Of a DNA stretch of 64,000 bases, positions 26,201-41,200 are shown in pieces (the first letter of the stretch is position 1; every line of letters begins with the position of its first letter). The translations under genes were made by a program, and so were the position numbers. The notes under the pieces are model-generated. The model was not told where the DNA came from. It ran no database searches and saw nothing but the letters and a program-made list of their open reading frames with translations. This stretch comes from Fasciolopsis buskii (Eukaryota > Platyhelminthes > Trematoda > Plagiorchiida > Fasciolidae). The stretch spans positions 1 through 64,000 of the forward strand of contig LUCM01007179.1 of NCBI GenBank assembly GCA_008360955.1, given 5' to 3'.

Positions 26201-29200
26201 TCCACCCATTGGGAATGTATTTTTCTGTGGAGCAGCAACAGAAAAGTTTCCCTTGTGTTTAGTCTTCAATGGCAAATGTCCATGATTTAGAAGATCTGGC
26301 GCCTAACACGATTGCCACTTTGGTTCGACCTAATCCGTGCTCGATGATTGATTTCCCAGCATTCTGATGACTTTCTTCCGTTATATTCCATCAAAAAAAT
26401 ATTATTCGTTTTTCAAGTTTAGGCTTCTGACCGTCTGAAAATTGTGACGTTCACTGTCCCTTGGAACTGATGCCGTATGAATTGTCTTGATAGCAAGATG
26501 AGACGAGGGAGACCACTAAGAAATTAACGAGAGAACCAAAAAAATCAGAAAGCCGAAAGTTACTGTCGGAAGCCGGATCATTAGTAGTACCGTTTGCAAT
26601 TTTGATTGCAGTAAGGTAAGAGGTAACATTTTCTTCCTGGTATACTCCCGAGGTCAGCAAAAATTGAGACTGATGCTTCGCCATCGTGTTGAGTAAAGAA
26701 TTTGGCTGACACTAAAGATGGAGTCAAGCCAGCCCTGCAGCAGATAAATTTATTCTAATTTATTGACGGAGCTGTGGTTTTATACCACTTTTAGTTTTGG
26801 GATCGTGATTATTCTTTTCTTCGTATGTAGTTGGGTGTAGTGGTTTTGGGCATGCCCTTTCTACGACAATCATGGAAAAAGTTAACTCTTTATTGTTGTC
26901 GGGGAGCAAAGAAATGTTCTACCGCTCCTGTCCGGTGAAGGCGGAATAGAGTCGATTAAGAAAGCAAATTTCTAAGTTGGGGAGCCTTTTGTAACTTGGT
27001 GAATAAGGTCAGAAAAGTCCATAGATTTCTTAGTGCCAGAAATAGCAGGTTTTGCGAATATTTTTGCAAATTGGACGTCGACACCCGGTGAAAAATGATT
27101 GGTTCAGATAAATACGTGCCGCATTCCTTGAAGATAGGTTAATAGGATCCATCGGGAATAACGGCCTTTACAAGTTTCCAGCACGTTTTGCAAACACATC
27201 AGTGGTATTAAAAGTTGTAGTGTCCTCTTCAGTCTTGGAGTTACACAAAATTTGATGATATTCTAAACTTTGTTGCCGTTCAGTCCCGTAGTTGTGTAAA
27301 TGGATTTCCGCGGTAGTGTTGTTGCCGCAAATTCCTTTATTGTGCTCTGTCTTTGGAGAGAACTCTCTCCAACTCAAATTCTAGTATTAAGATCTGCCGG
27401 GATTTTCCATTCCGGTTTTCATGAGTAAATTTGTGTTTTACAATCAGATGAAAACGTGGTTTGCATTCCACAGATAGACATGGAATCTAGCTGAGTGTAC
27501 GAAAGCGCGGCTTTCGCGGAATTACACAGGAGCATGTGATACGTGCCAGAAGGTCACCACCACGAGTCCGTTAATGCTAGAGTCGTTCTATCTGATGTAG
27601 ATCTTAATAATCTAATTTTACTTTAGTCATTGGTCTCTGAATAAAGCCGAATATCCGGATGCAAAATAGCTCTTAGTTGAGGAAATTCTTGACTTTGATC
27701 ACTAAGATTAAAGTTTCCCAAATCTATTTGTGAAAAGAACAAAGTGGATGGGTAACTTTTGTGATCAGCACAATATGGAACAATTCAGTGACACTATTTC
27801 ATGACAGGCTTCATGCATATGTGTAGTGAAAATAGCGTGTCGCATAGCTACCTGGGCCCACTCCATTAGAAAGTGGACCGTTGACTGTGACCTGGAAATG
27901 GCGTAGAACCACATAGGGTCTGTTTAGGTCAGGTATGGTAGACTCGTATAAGCGCAAGTTGTATTTTGCCACAATGATCGGCAGATCTCGATTAGGAACC
28001 TGCAGTCTTTTTAAATGCTAGTCACTGAATCCAGTTGACTACCACTGCCTATGGGGACCACATGGGCATTAGTCCACGGTTCATCTAAATACGTTACTCA
28101 GTGAGGTGTGTTTATACTAGGATACCCAGTGAACAATAAAACGTGGTAAAATTCATAGACCTCACCGTACTTGACCTATTGTGATCTTGTGTTTCTGTAC
28201 CACTCTGTTTTAAAGCCATGATTTCTGGTTCACTCCCTTGTGATGAAACCCAGCGGCTGCTGATCATGACCTTTCCACCACACTGATTCATCAGACTTGT
28301 CATAAAATAATAGGTGAAATAGGTTTTATCTAGCAAGGGACTGATTTAAATGAGTAATCTTCGTCTGTTTTCAATAGTGGTCGTGCAGTTTTATATAGAA
28401 CTTGACGTTCTTTTTCTGGGCATTGCTTATCCACGAAGGCAGCATTTTTATGACTATAACAGCACTGTCTTTTGACGAAACGGGCTTGTCAACCCAGAAT
28501 ATTTTCTGCACTACCCAATACAGCCATTGGTAAAAGCAATCTCTTGGTAAGAGTTGATGAACGCATTGCACTGTTCTGAACAATATACACATCTTGCTGC
28601 GGAGATATGCTAATAGGACTAGTTTGGGCCTTTCTGCCGCTCGTTACTCAAACGTCCGCCTTGCTGAGCTCCCATTCACAGAGGCGGCCTAGCGATCTAT
28701 TTAACTGCAGTGTGCTTAGGAGAAGTTCTCAGTCCAACAGGCTATGTAGGATCTCAACGGAAGACAGATTTGTTTGGTGCCGTAAGGAACTAGAATGAAA
28801 GTCAGGTGAGAAATTCGGACATCAGTTGCCTCTAATCTTTTCGGAGCCTTGTGAGGAGTCGTAGTTTAATGTCTATCTCAGTCACTATTGATACTTCCAT
28901 GGATCGGAAGCAAAGACGAAAGATGAGAAGACGATGAAGTTTTCAGTGCACAAGAACTTCCTTACCGTGGTAAACAATCACTGAAGTGTTTTAATGTCAG
29001 TAGTGAAGTGTGTTTATTTCCTTCATTGCGAGACTCTGATACAAAATAATTTTGCTAATAATTTGAATCGTGTCGTTCGTGTGACTCCATTCAGTCATTT
29101 ATCTTTCGTGTTTGTTTCCGTCTGAGGTAGTCGCTAATTATTCATCTAACGGAAGTTCTGCTGCTTTTGTTTAGTCTCTACTGTGTATAGATACACACAC

Positions 29201-32200
29201 GAGGGTAAAGTCATTTGTGTTTTCTAATCTACTCACACGTGCTTCCGGGGTAGAGTGCTTATAAAAAAATCTCTGGTTTTATTTGCTTCATCGTTCCAAT
29301 TGCATGATGAGCTCGACGGTTATTTTGAGAGCATTGAACGTTTTATGTTGCGATGCGTTATCTGAATCGCACCTTATTGTTCATCAATTGCAATGATTTT
29401 CCCTTATTAGAGTATTTGTTGAATCAAACCAAAGAAGCTACAGCAGAACCCGTGCGCCACGGAGCTTGTTTGGGTCTTGGTTTAGCAGCCATGGGGACAG
29501 GCCGAGAAGATGTTTATGATCAAATGAAGCAGAACCTGTACCAAGATGACGCAGTAACTGGTAAGTTGTATATCGTAATACAAATGTGACAAATAAGGCA
29601 TCGGTATTCTCCTGCGTTGATGGATCGTGCTATGTATCCGCATTATTAACTGAGGTAAAACTTTCTTTTTCCCCTTTTCCCAGGGTGCCATTTCGATAAT
29701 GAACCTGGAATCTTATTTTGTCCAACGCATATTAACACAGGAGCTCATACTTTTGAATGCGAATCGCTGGTTTTCTTTCCTCATTTCTATTTTACTGTTT
29801 GTTCTAGTGTAGCATGTCTAAGTATCAAATCCGACATGGTCTCCTTGTTACATACGGTCTTGTTAACAGTAATCTTTTCTCTTTTGAACTTTGTCCTTTC
29901 AATCTCCTACTCATTAGACTGTTTTACTTCTTATAGAGCCCCTCTGTCGATTACCATAGAAAGGGATTAGGGCCCTTTCAAGAAAATTTCCTATGAATAA
30001 GGTGGATTTATGTTTAATATAGTCCTCAGCTGCCATCTTATCTCCGCTTCGGATCTGCTTCGTATTGTCCTTGGGTTCAGCCATTTTACGGACGCAAGTA
30101 TTCATGCGTAGCCGGGAGATAAGATAACACGTTTGAGTTAATGTGGAGTAGTATTTGGTTTCCGAACAGCTTGCCGTGTTAGACACTTTCGTTTAACTAC
30201 AGTGAAAGTAACGTCATCAGTTTAAAGAACCTTGGATGAAACTGTCTTTCATTGGCTATCCAGAGCTCACGCCAAGGCGAGTTTTGGTCATAAAATTGAC
30301 TCTGTCTTCCTCTACCGAAATATCGATTTTAACACAGAGGCCAGAATGCGGTCACAGTTTCTTATTTATTGTTATTAATTTGCACAAATCTAAATATAGA
30401 TAATCTGTTGTTGGAACAATGGCGAAGTACGAAAACAAAGAGCGATAAGGGAAAAAGAGGAACAACGTGTAGAGCTCACTTCACCTGGTGGTTTTCGATT
30501 CTGCATTCCAATGTTATCGGTTATCCATCGGGATCCATGATTTCTTTGTGGGCTTGTTGCCACTCGGTTGCCTAAACCGAAGTGGTGAGTTTATATTTTG
30601 CTAACGTTTGCATGAGGTTGGGCCGTAATCGGACTATCAATAGCTCACTATGAGGTGACATGTGAGACGAAAAGACCCGTGGGGGGTCAGTGCCACCCAA
30701 TTGTCAGTTTATTTGGAGGAAAATAAAAAGTGTGAATAGTCAAACCGAATTGAGCAGTCCACTTTTATTACAAGGCGATTCTGATTACGCGCCTTTTGAA
30801 GTTAACAAATCGAAACCGGCAATCAGATGACCTCTTGAATTAGTCACTTCAACCAATGATGTTTGCAAAGGCTGACATGCTCAGCTGTCCATCCTATAAG
30901 TGCGATAGTTTTTTGTGAATAGCGAACATTTCTTACTGGATCGACGTTCGCCTTGTTATGTTTTGTTGACATCAACTATCCAGACTTGGCGATAGAACTG
31001 ATTGATGATTTCCGACCCGGTCTGGAAAGACCGCTGTAGCATCGAAAGGCTCACTGAGGTAAGTAACTCACACATATCCACAAGATGGACGAAGCAGTTT
31101 GCTGGCTCATTGATGCTGTTGCGTTCGAACTTCATACTCGAGGTGACAGACTCTCTAAACCATTTAATCACTACCACCCAAAAGCGATATTTCTGTTTTG
31201 CTATCTATTCTATCTATTACATGCTCGACCGTTCAGTTGCGTATACGGTGCGACATACTAACAATTTTGCTCCTTTTTTGTCGAATCAGGTGAGGCGGCT
31301 GGAATCGGAATTGGATTAGTTATGCTCGGGACCGGTTCAACTCAGGTGATCGAAGACTTATTGGGTTATGCAAAAGAAACGGCACACGAGAAGATTATTC
31401 GAGGAATTGCACTTGGCATCGCTATGGTAATGTATGGACGATTGGAAGAAGCGGATGAACTTATCGACCGTCTTATTGTGGTGCGTTTTCCATGGTTATG
31501 TTTTTATTTGGGTGATTCACCAAGTCGTTTCTACAGCCAGCGTATTTTTGAAAAAGCAGACGCGTTTGAGCTGCTGTTTCATCTGTATGATTAAGGGTTA
31601 CTCAATAATGGAACCAATACCGATTTTTCAGTTTCTGTCTGGGGCTCTCTTTCCTCACTCTGATTGTGCTAGGATAATGATCCGATTTTACGCTGGGCTG
31701 GAATGGCTACTATTGCTATGGCGTACTGCGGATCGGGGACGAACAAGCCTGTTCAGCGCTTACTTCATGCTGCGGTTAGTGATACGAATGATGATGTTCG
31801 ACGCTGGGCCGTCACTTCACTCGGATTTGTCCTTTTCAAGTAAGTTCGCTGGTTCCCATTTTCTCAATGCCCAAGGAGTTTGTTTCTTCTAGTTTTCTGG
31901 TGAGTACGGTCCATAATTGCTTGGTCTATGGGGTGATGGCTGTTCTAGAACAGGTTGCTATTGTATTTTACAAACAAGGCTGCTCTGTCAATGTTGGCTG
32001 CTGTTTCGATAACGAAGTTTTTTTTTTTAATTCCAGGTTATTCCCCAAATCATCAAACTATCAAATTCTTAACCGCTCCATTTTTACTGTCATCTGTTTT
32101 AAACAGCTTCCTTTCCCGTACTTCACTTCGGATTTTGATGCGTCTCTAAATCGTTAAATTTGCACGATTTTTGTTGCTTTAGAACACCTGACCAAGTTCC

Positions 32201-35200
32201 TGCACTAGTGTCACTTCTGGCTGAATCATATCATCCCCATTTGCGTTTTGGCGCTGCAATGGCGATCGGGATCGCTTGCGCTGGCACCGCGTCCAAGGAA
32301 GCGTTGGCCTTGTTGGAAACCCTATATGAAGGCACTGTTCCGTTTGTGCGTCAAGGTGCTCTCATAGCTACCGCGATGGTACTTATGCAGCAGAATGGTA
32401 TAACCTGTCCAAAGGTAATACAATACCCATAGAATTCAGAAATACTTTTACTCGATCTTCAAACTCAACCTGAAAAAAGTTGGTTTTGTATATTGATTCA
32501 TTCGGAGGAATCAATGAGCTTACGGACAGTGAGCTAAACAGTTAGATTAATCAAATTTTCAGAATAAAAAAAAGTGGATTGAGATGTCTACGCTCAGATT
32601 GTCCCTGACTACTTTTGTTTCTTATCCACACCGGCGGGCGTCGAACTTCGGTTAGTGAATTCATGTTCGATAGAAATGGAGAACTCATCCATGGCGGACA
32701 ATAACCGTTGGGCCAAGCACTTCAGGTATCAGTTTAGCTGGCCGCACGCTATTGTATTTAGTCCAACGTCTGGAGCTGCAAATCCTTGGGAGGTGTCACT
32801 TGATCCCCCAACTAAAGTAGAAGTGCAGTCGAATATTCGGCTTCTGAAGAGGGGAAAAGCTGCCGGTCCCGATGACCTTCTCCCAGTTCTTTTCAAATTG
32901 GGTGGAGAAGTGCTGATGAAATCACTTACCTCCTTGCTTTGTGATATTTGGAACGAGGAGCGTATCCCGCTATCGTGGGGTGAGTCACTGATTGTGCCCA
33001 TCTTTAAGAAGGATACACGGAGTGACTGCAGCAATCTTAGTGGTATTAGTGTAGTTGCGACAGTTACTAAAGTGTTGGCTTCGATAATGCTGCGCCGTTT
33101 GACACCGATTCGCAAGAGTAATATCCGCGAACAACAGGCCGGATTTCGGCCAGGTCGAGGTTGCATCGACCAGATATTTACTCTTAACTAAACAGCAGAA
33201 GCGCACCACACACACCGCCGTCCTATGACCGTAGCCTTTTTCGACTTGAAAGGCGTGTTGTACTCAGTGGATCGGACAGCGCTATTCAGTGCTCTTCACT
33301 CCGATGATGGGCCGGCGACGTTCATGAAATTGCTGTGAACATTGTGCTCGCATATCTATGGTAGCGTGAGGGTATACAGTGAGCTGTCACGTTCATTCGA
33401 AACGACTAGTGGCGTTCGACAAGGGTGTCCCATGTCTCCATTCCTGTTCAACTTCGTTATGGACGAGGTGATGGAAGATGGTTTAGGAGATCTCCGGGAT
33501 GTAGGAGTCGAACTGGGAAGTGGAGCAAAGCTATGTGACCTAGATTACGCAGACGACGTCGTGTGCTTGTTCGAGTCTGCGAACCATGCACAACGGGCAG
33601 TAAATAGACTGTCGAGATAGGTCGATCGGTTTTGCATGTGCTTTGCACCTTCAAAGTGCAAAGTGTTGTTACAGGACTGGACGACAGCAGTGCGGAACGT
33701 GGTGGTTAGCTGAGAGGAACTAAGGATTGTGGACCGCTTCATTAATCCTACCTTGGTGGCTGCGTGTCGAACGATGGTAGCTCGGGAGTGGAGGTAGATA
33801 CGCCTTTATCGAATGTTCGAGCAGCTTACGCTGGATTGAAGCACTTGTGGCGTCGGTCTGATATTTCACAAAAGTTGAGAGGTCGTGTGTACTGTGCCGC
33901 AGTGCGCTCGGTTCTGTTGTACGGTTGCGATACGTGGAGTATGCGTGTGGGCGATGATCGTCGGTTGGAGGTTTTTAATGGCCGATGTCTAAATAGTATG
34001 GCTAGGATTGGACGGAGTGACCGGGTGAGTAATATTGAGGTTAAGAATGTGGAATGGGTGCCACTTCTAAAAATAGCTTGTTTCAGCGTATGAAACTTAG
34101 TAGACTACGTTGGTTGGGTCATGTGTTGCGTATGTGGAACACTCGTCTACCATACCGTGCCGTATTTTGTGTTCCTCCCAATGAATGGAAGAAGCCATAT
34201 GGCGAACAACAGATGACGTGGTAACGTGGGATAAGAAAATGTACAGCGAAATTAGGTAAAGTAGATGTCTCACGTGTTGTGGATTGGGGTTTGAAAGACT
34301 CGTCAGCTAGTTGGCTGGAGACACTGGAGGATGTGACAGTAGACCGTGAACAGTTGCGACCGTGCTGCCATTTTCTATCGAATGAGAATGATTGAAGGAG
34401 TGTTTTTATACAGTTAGACTGTGTTCCTTGTGTTGGCTGCAACAGAATCTTATCTATTCCCGCCTGTGTAGGTCTACTGGCTGTTCTTGAATATTCACCC
34501 TTTTTATAGAAACTGGTAACTCTGGGGAAAGGCAGTGGTCAGTGAGGTTTGCCTTGCTATTTAACGCTCAACGATAGTTATGATGTTTCTTACCCTGCTG
34601 TTTTTGCTGTTATTTCCTGCACAATTTTTAATTAACCAGTAAGTAAATACTAATTATGCTAACCTATCATCGTCCAATGCCTGTTTCGTTCCTGGCTTCC
34701 ATTTTAGTCTATTGAGTTTCGCGAGAAATGCCTCAAGATTGTAAGTGACCGGCACGAAGACCTTTTGGCCAAATTTGGCGCAATCCTCGCATGTGGTATT
34801 CTAGACGCCGGTGGATGTAATATGACGATTTCACTCCAAACTAGGACTGGTGAGTTTTGAAAAAACCGGATTTTGGTTTGTTGTCTGACGGTGTTCAATT
34901 TTTTCAGTAACCTGGATGACGAAAACCACACAGCCGCAGATCGCAGCTGCGTTTTTCACGCTCATGGCCAACCCCATTTTCCTGGATTAGGTTCACTCCG
35001 TCTTTCCCCAAAATTTTAATCCGTATTCACGAGTAATACGATAGTAGACGGGAGAATCCATAACTCTAACTAAAGTCTGCTTATTTCTAGCTCATGTAAT
35101 ATAATTTCTAGAACCAATGTGATTCGTATCTTTGTATTTACGTTCTCTCGTTTTTAACTTGAAAACTGATATTTTCGCCTTCAGGTAATAACAATATGGC

Positions 35201-38200
35201 CGCCGCTGTTGGTCTTTTGGTATTTCAAAATTTTTGGTTCTGGTATCCGTTGACCAACTTCATCAGCCTCGCTCTTACGCCGACGACCTTGATTGCTCTT
35301 AATAAAGATCTGAAGATGCCAAAGATGCAGTTCCGTTCCAACGCGAAACCATCTGCATTTGCATACCCTCAGCTACTACGTGAGTGTCGTCAAGAAGCTT
35401 TTCATACTCATGCGACTGTGCATTGTTCTTTATCTTATTCTCTGTAAACCTCGCACTACTGTATGAAGAGCTCCATTGTCAGTCTTTCTTCCGCAAAATT
35501 GGATTTACATATCATCCGGCTTCATTTTAATCCCATGTTCCGATTCAGTGCAGTTTGGATTTTTTTGTCGTCTTCCCCGCATTTGTATTCTGCTTGCAGC
35601 AGAAAACGCAGTAGTCTGTTGTACGCAAGTTTTTGTCATTGTAAATGCTGGCTTAATTTAGACTGTCGAAATTGGTTTGGGCAATACTACGACTGCGAAC
35701 GTGTCATACTTTTCGAAGGATAGTCGATGGTATGCAGTAAGCATTCTAATACGGACGGACTGACATATGCTGTCAACCTTACGCAGTACCTCTTATCGCT
35801 ATCCTTTTCTTCCGTTCGTTCTGATGATACTTAATCTCTTTGCTGAGCACATTTTGTGGCTACTCAAGTTGATTATACTTGGGTTTCTGAACTTTTAAAC
35901 GGACCCTGCCAAAGTATCCTACAAGGAGTTGTGAGCTTAGGTTCCTTAGACGACCTTGTGTACTTGTTCGAACTCACGGAACGTGCACCAGACACATTCC
36001 GCATAAACGTAACTCCATTCGCCTTGTGATCTCCACCTTCAAGGTGTAGAATGCTGTTACAAGATTAGACAACAGATAGATGGAGAGGAACTACTCTTTA
36101 TCCTTCTTTCCAGTTATTTGGGCTAACGGCACGGTAATGAAATTGGTGCGCGTATATCCAAGGGCAGATTGGCTTACTTTCATTTGTCACGGGTATCCGA
36201 ACTTTTCGGTCCCTTGCTAGAGCCGTCTTCCGCAATTTGTCCCTTTTCAATTTCCCTCTCAATTGTAATTCCTTCTGATAGTCTTGTTTCTGAACCGCAG
36301 GATGAATCTGAGGTTTTTGCTGCCCGCTTTACCAATTCACCCTACACCAACTACTTCCCTCCCACTGTTCCTCCTTTTTTACATATCGTTAGAAATGGAA
36401 AGACTGTCCAAGCACCGCGTTCTCTGAGCATCTGCAAACCATCCGGCCCAGCGCTATTCCACTTGTCGCTCTTAAAATATGTGCCCCTGAGTTGGCTTAT
36501 CTTTTACGTTGCCTCTTCTATCCTCTTAAACTTTCTACCCCCTCAACTTCTTAGAAACACGCTGTGATTTTTTCCGTCACTAAACGACATGAGTCGATTA
36601 AGCTTAGAAATTGTCCGATTCCCCTCACACGTTATTTCGAAAGTGTTTGAGGTTGTCATTTCCGACCAACTGCGTTCATTTCTCTGAAGCGAAGGACTAC
36701 TGAGCGACCGATGATATGGATTCCGATCTCCGTTCAGCGGGTGATCTACCGGGCCTCGTCTCGCGCCCCTGATCTGCCTCACTTTACAACCACGAAGAAA
36801 CACATGATCTTGTTCGACATTTCTAGGCCTTCCGATCGAGTTTGGCACGAAGATCTGTTGAAACTGGTCGCATTCGGATTCTTCTCGGCCCACATACCGT
36901 TGACGTCAAGTTTCCTCACTAGACGAGTCAACTCAGTCCGAGTTTTTGGGGTCCTCTCCCAACCATTTTCTGTGAATGCTGGCATTTTCCAGAGTTCAGA
37001 ATTTTCTTATACCTTCTATTATTCATTACTGGTCTTCTGACCACGACCTCTAGCCCATTCCATGTTTTTGCCGATGATGCTACGCTTCATTGTGCTCGTC
37101 ATTCAGATACATTCGTCGATCGTGACCGTCGTGCTACCAGTATGCCTCTAAACTCCGATCTGGAGCACATCTCCTCCTGGAGCTCCAACAACCATGTCAC
37201 ATTTAATGCTTCCAAAACCTCCTTTCCAATTTCCTTGAAATCCCATTCGTGCGTTGCATCTGTCCTTTTTGATTCGTCTGTTTTAACTCACGAACTCTTC
37301 TCGGCCCATCCATTAGTTGTTTATTGTGCTGGTCTTTCTTCTTGTCTAGGTTTGCTTCTGTCGCTTCGCGGAAAGTTGGTTTTCTGTTCCACGCCTGCCG
37401 TGTGTTCACCCCGGTTTATTTTCTATTATGTAAATTTCAAATCTGCTTCACAGTTGAACATTGCAGTCACTTGTGGGGTAGGTCTTGGTCTACTTCGCTT
37501 TCCTTTGGTCGGGTTCAAGCAAATCTGGCCGATCGATGACTTTTCTTCAATATCTTTGCAGTCACCACTTCATCGTCGGTCAGTTGCTTCGCTATCCCTT
37601 TTCTACCGGTATTACTTTTTCCTTTGTTCTTCGGGATTTAATTCAGCAGTTCCTCCTGTAACCCATTCTCGTCTTTCTGAGACGCAGGTAATTAGTGACT
37701 TCTATCAGGTTTCTGTCTCTTGGTGTCGTGCTTCTTTCTCCTTCTTTCTCTGACTTCTAAACTATGGAACACCTGCATTCTGTATTCCAACTCATTTGTA
37801 ATCTTTCACTCTTCAGAGGCAGGATCAATAAACTGCTTATGTGGGTCTTCGCTTATTTCCTACATTCACTGCGTGCCCTTTGACCACGAGGTTTTCCTCT
37901 TATACTGTATTTCGCGTTATATGTAATAAAATCATCGTAAGCTAAATGCCTTTCGGCACCATTTACGGGACTTTCGTCATTGTTTATATCCTTGTACTGC
38001 AGTTCAAATTCCACGGGTCATCTGTTTTTTATTAAAAATAACTGTCTTCACGTTAAGCGAACATTATAGAATATCAGATAAGTAATCTCACTTTTTTGTC
38101 AAATAGTAGTGAATTAGAAACAGTTCTCGACCCCATGGATCGGCGTTTATCAAACTGACTTGAGATCACGTACTGTAGTCAGTGTATTTTGCGGCTCGGC

Positions 38201-41200
38201 ACAAACAACGAGGACATGGTCGCAAGACTACGATTCTATTGTCGTTGCGGACCGTGTCCATCGGACCGACTATTTCCAGCTGGGAAGCTAGTCAATCAGA
38301 ATGAGCTAACATGTTCCGGTGGAAAACTCTGGCCAAAATCGAGATTGGGATTATTTCTACGATTTATCAGGAACATTTCAGCGCACGTGGAATTGTTTTG
38401 AAGTGTAACAAACCCAGAGGTGTCATCAATGATAGATCCACATGATCACATTTAGACGGTGTTCGAGAAAGTGGAAGAGTTTACCTTGTCCTATACAAAC
38501 CTTTGTGCTGTGCTCACTCGTATTTCCCCTGCTTTGTAGAACCGGAAAAAGAGAAAAAAAGAGAAAAAGTGGAAACCGCAATCCTCAGTATCACGGCGAA
38601 GCAGAGGAAGAAAGAAGCTGATAAAAAACAACACAAAGAACAACAGCAGCAACAACAACAGCGCACAAAAGAGGTTGCAGGTAAACAAGAGAAAATGGAC
38701 ATGTGAGTCAATTCCCGCCTCCAGTGACAGTTCGCTCTGCTTTTCCAAAATTTCTTTTCCTTTTGCGCTACATCCCACCTAAATTGTCGAGGAACTGTTT
38801 TATACTATGGTTTACGGATCGATTGCTGCTCGGGCCCAGCGCACGGGGGGCGGGGGCCTGCCAATAATCGCCCTGAAACATGAAGTGGCACAGAACCACA
38901 TCAGGCCCTAATAAGTCAGACGTGGTGGAGGGCCGAGTGACGACGAATTGCCGTCTACCTCCAGAATGACCGACGGATCTGGCATTCGCAACTGAATTTT
39001 TGGTTGGGGAGTGATAGATGCTTTATACACTTGACCGTCGTCGTTCAGTCATTTTCTTCTATAACGTCTTTTTTGTTTGTTTTTCTGGATGGAAAATTAT
39101 TTCCTCATTCTACTTTGCCTCATCGAACCGTCCATTCGAGTTCTGCTCGTCCCACCAGTCTTGGGTAGTAAATAACGATGTCGTTGATCTTCTCTGCTTT
39201 TCATGTGCTGTTTTTCTGAATTGGAAAAACCTGAAATAATGTCTGGTTTTTAGTTGGTTTAAAATTGGTTATCCAAACGAAGAAAAACCAAGCAACAACC
39301 TTACATTTTTGTCAGTAAATTGAAATATATGCTGATTTCTCGGGGATAACTTGGAAGAATTGTTTAAATGAAGAAATACTGGTCCAGTCGGGGGGATTTT
39401 TTTAAGAAGTCACCACAAAATTTCTCATAATAACCCAACCCGAGGTAAATAAGACGTCGTGATGAATGTCCATGTGTCATGTTGGTGTCCGTAGGAATTC
39501 TTATAGTACGTTTTTTTATCATTCACGTGTAGGTCACAATTTAGTAATGGCATTACCTATTCGGTCACTGAACATTTAACTGACGATAACCAGTTTTTAT
39601 TGAAAGGAGCGAAGGTCCTCATGTTGAACAAGGATTCCTTTTAGTGAAAAATGATAAACGCAATAATAATGGCAAAATTCCTAAGTTCGACACCAAAATG
39701 TGTACTCGAAGAGAAATCTAGTTCTCTACTGAACACGAGTACTCTGTAAACTGACTCGAGTCTTTTCCGAGAGCGATTGTTCATTGTGATAAGGGTAACA
39801 AGGTTGTGCGGACATATCTTCAAAATATGTAGATGCCGCATTGAAATGCATAGCCCTGTGGTTACAACGTTCTGATAAGAAAATGACTAGAGCTCGGTAG
39901 GGTATAGTGAGATCGATTAACTCAATATTTTGTTCAGTCGTTCGATATTTGTATCTTACTCCTGCGGTAATGAGAATGGCGGCGTTTTTCTTGCGAATTT
40001 CTGTCTATAATTCATTTTTAATCTTTTCACTCTTTTTTTTCAATGGATTTAATTCTACGTATTTCCGACCATCCCAATCGTGCACTGACTCCTTTCCTGT
40101 TTTTACACTAGTGACTCTTCCGATGTCTCGAAAGATGCGAAGCCCACCGCAGCGGAGTCTAAGGAAGACAAGGTATGCCTAAAAAATTTCACTCAAACAC
40201 ATTGAAAACAAGCTTGTTTACAGTTATTCGTGCTAATGCCAATGCACAAAATTAAATATGGTTGAAAATAGGTCAAGAGAATTGTCGGTTTACAGACAAG
40301 TACTTCCTCGTTGTCACTTAACATCATGACCAGGGCTGGTCAAGTGGATTGTACGTCTGACACCGAAGGGTTCGATTCCCAGATCTGTCGTTCACTTTGG
40401 CGGTAGACGGCAACTCGCTATCACCCGGCTCGTTAGCACACGTGATCTAGTGGGACCTTATATGGTTCTATCGCACTCCGAGTTTCGGGGTCGAAGTTGC
40501 CCGCCCCCCTCCATATCATGGGTCCTAATGGTTAGGAGACTTGTCTCTTCTATAATATTCATGTTCCAGTCGTTTTATAAAAATCGATAAATGAAACATG
40601 GTCCTCGGGAGTATTGATTACATTTCTCTTTTGGCTGGGTTGTTGCTCATTTAATCATAATGGATCACTCTTCAACAGATGTCCACGCGAAACTGAAGAA
40701 TTAGTCCTGTTAAATGAGGTAAACAGTTCAATTGGCTGTTGCTTCGCACCACTTGCTTGCTTATCGGGTGAACTATCATCATACACAGAAGACACGATTG
40801 GCATCCGTAGCGTTGGCGTGACTGGGGGTTACCGATTATGAACCAGTGTACCCAACAGCTGTAATTTTGGTCCTGTCATGCGACTCTGAAGAATGATCGT
40901 TGCCAGCAAGCAACATGTCGGTGTTTGAGTACCAATGCTTTCGGGTCACACTTAGAATACGGTTTTGCTTGCGGTACTGAAGTGAAGATTAGGGTACTTT
41001 GCATTAAGGTCCAGTCTCTAAAATATGTTTTTTATTCGTTTCAGTATGATTGGGGGGGGTGGTAGGCCCCGAAATAACTACTTGTCATAAACGCCTCTCG
41101 AAATGCTTCCAGTTGAACTTGCGTTTCAGACCGCTTCTACCAAGGAATTCCTACACACTGCCTTGTAGCGAACGTATTTTTCTCGAGGCGTGCGGTCAAA

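Noticed and set aside
26093..26275. Minus-strand ORF with repeated Tyr-Ile
   Set aside because: The frame is produced by a TA microsatellite; no homology or splice support.
40335..40395. Functional tRNA gene
   Set aside because: A and B boxes are present, but no acceptor-stem pairing is seen and related copies with a shared non-tRNA body occur twice more, so it is a SINE head.
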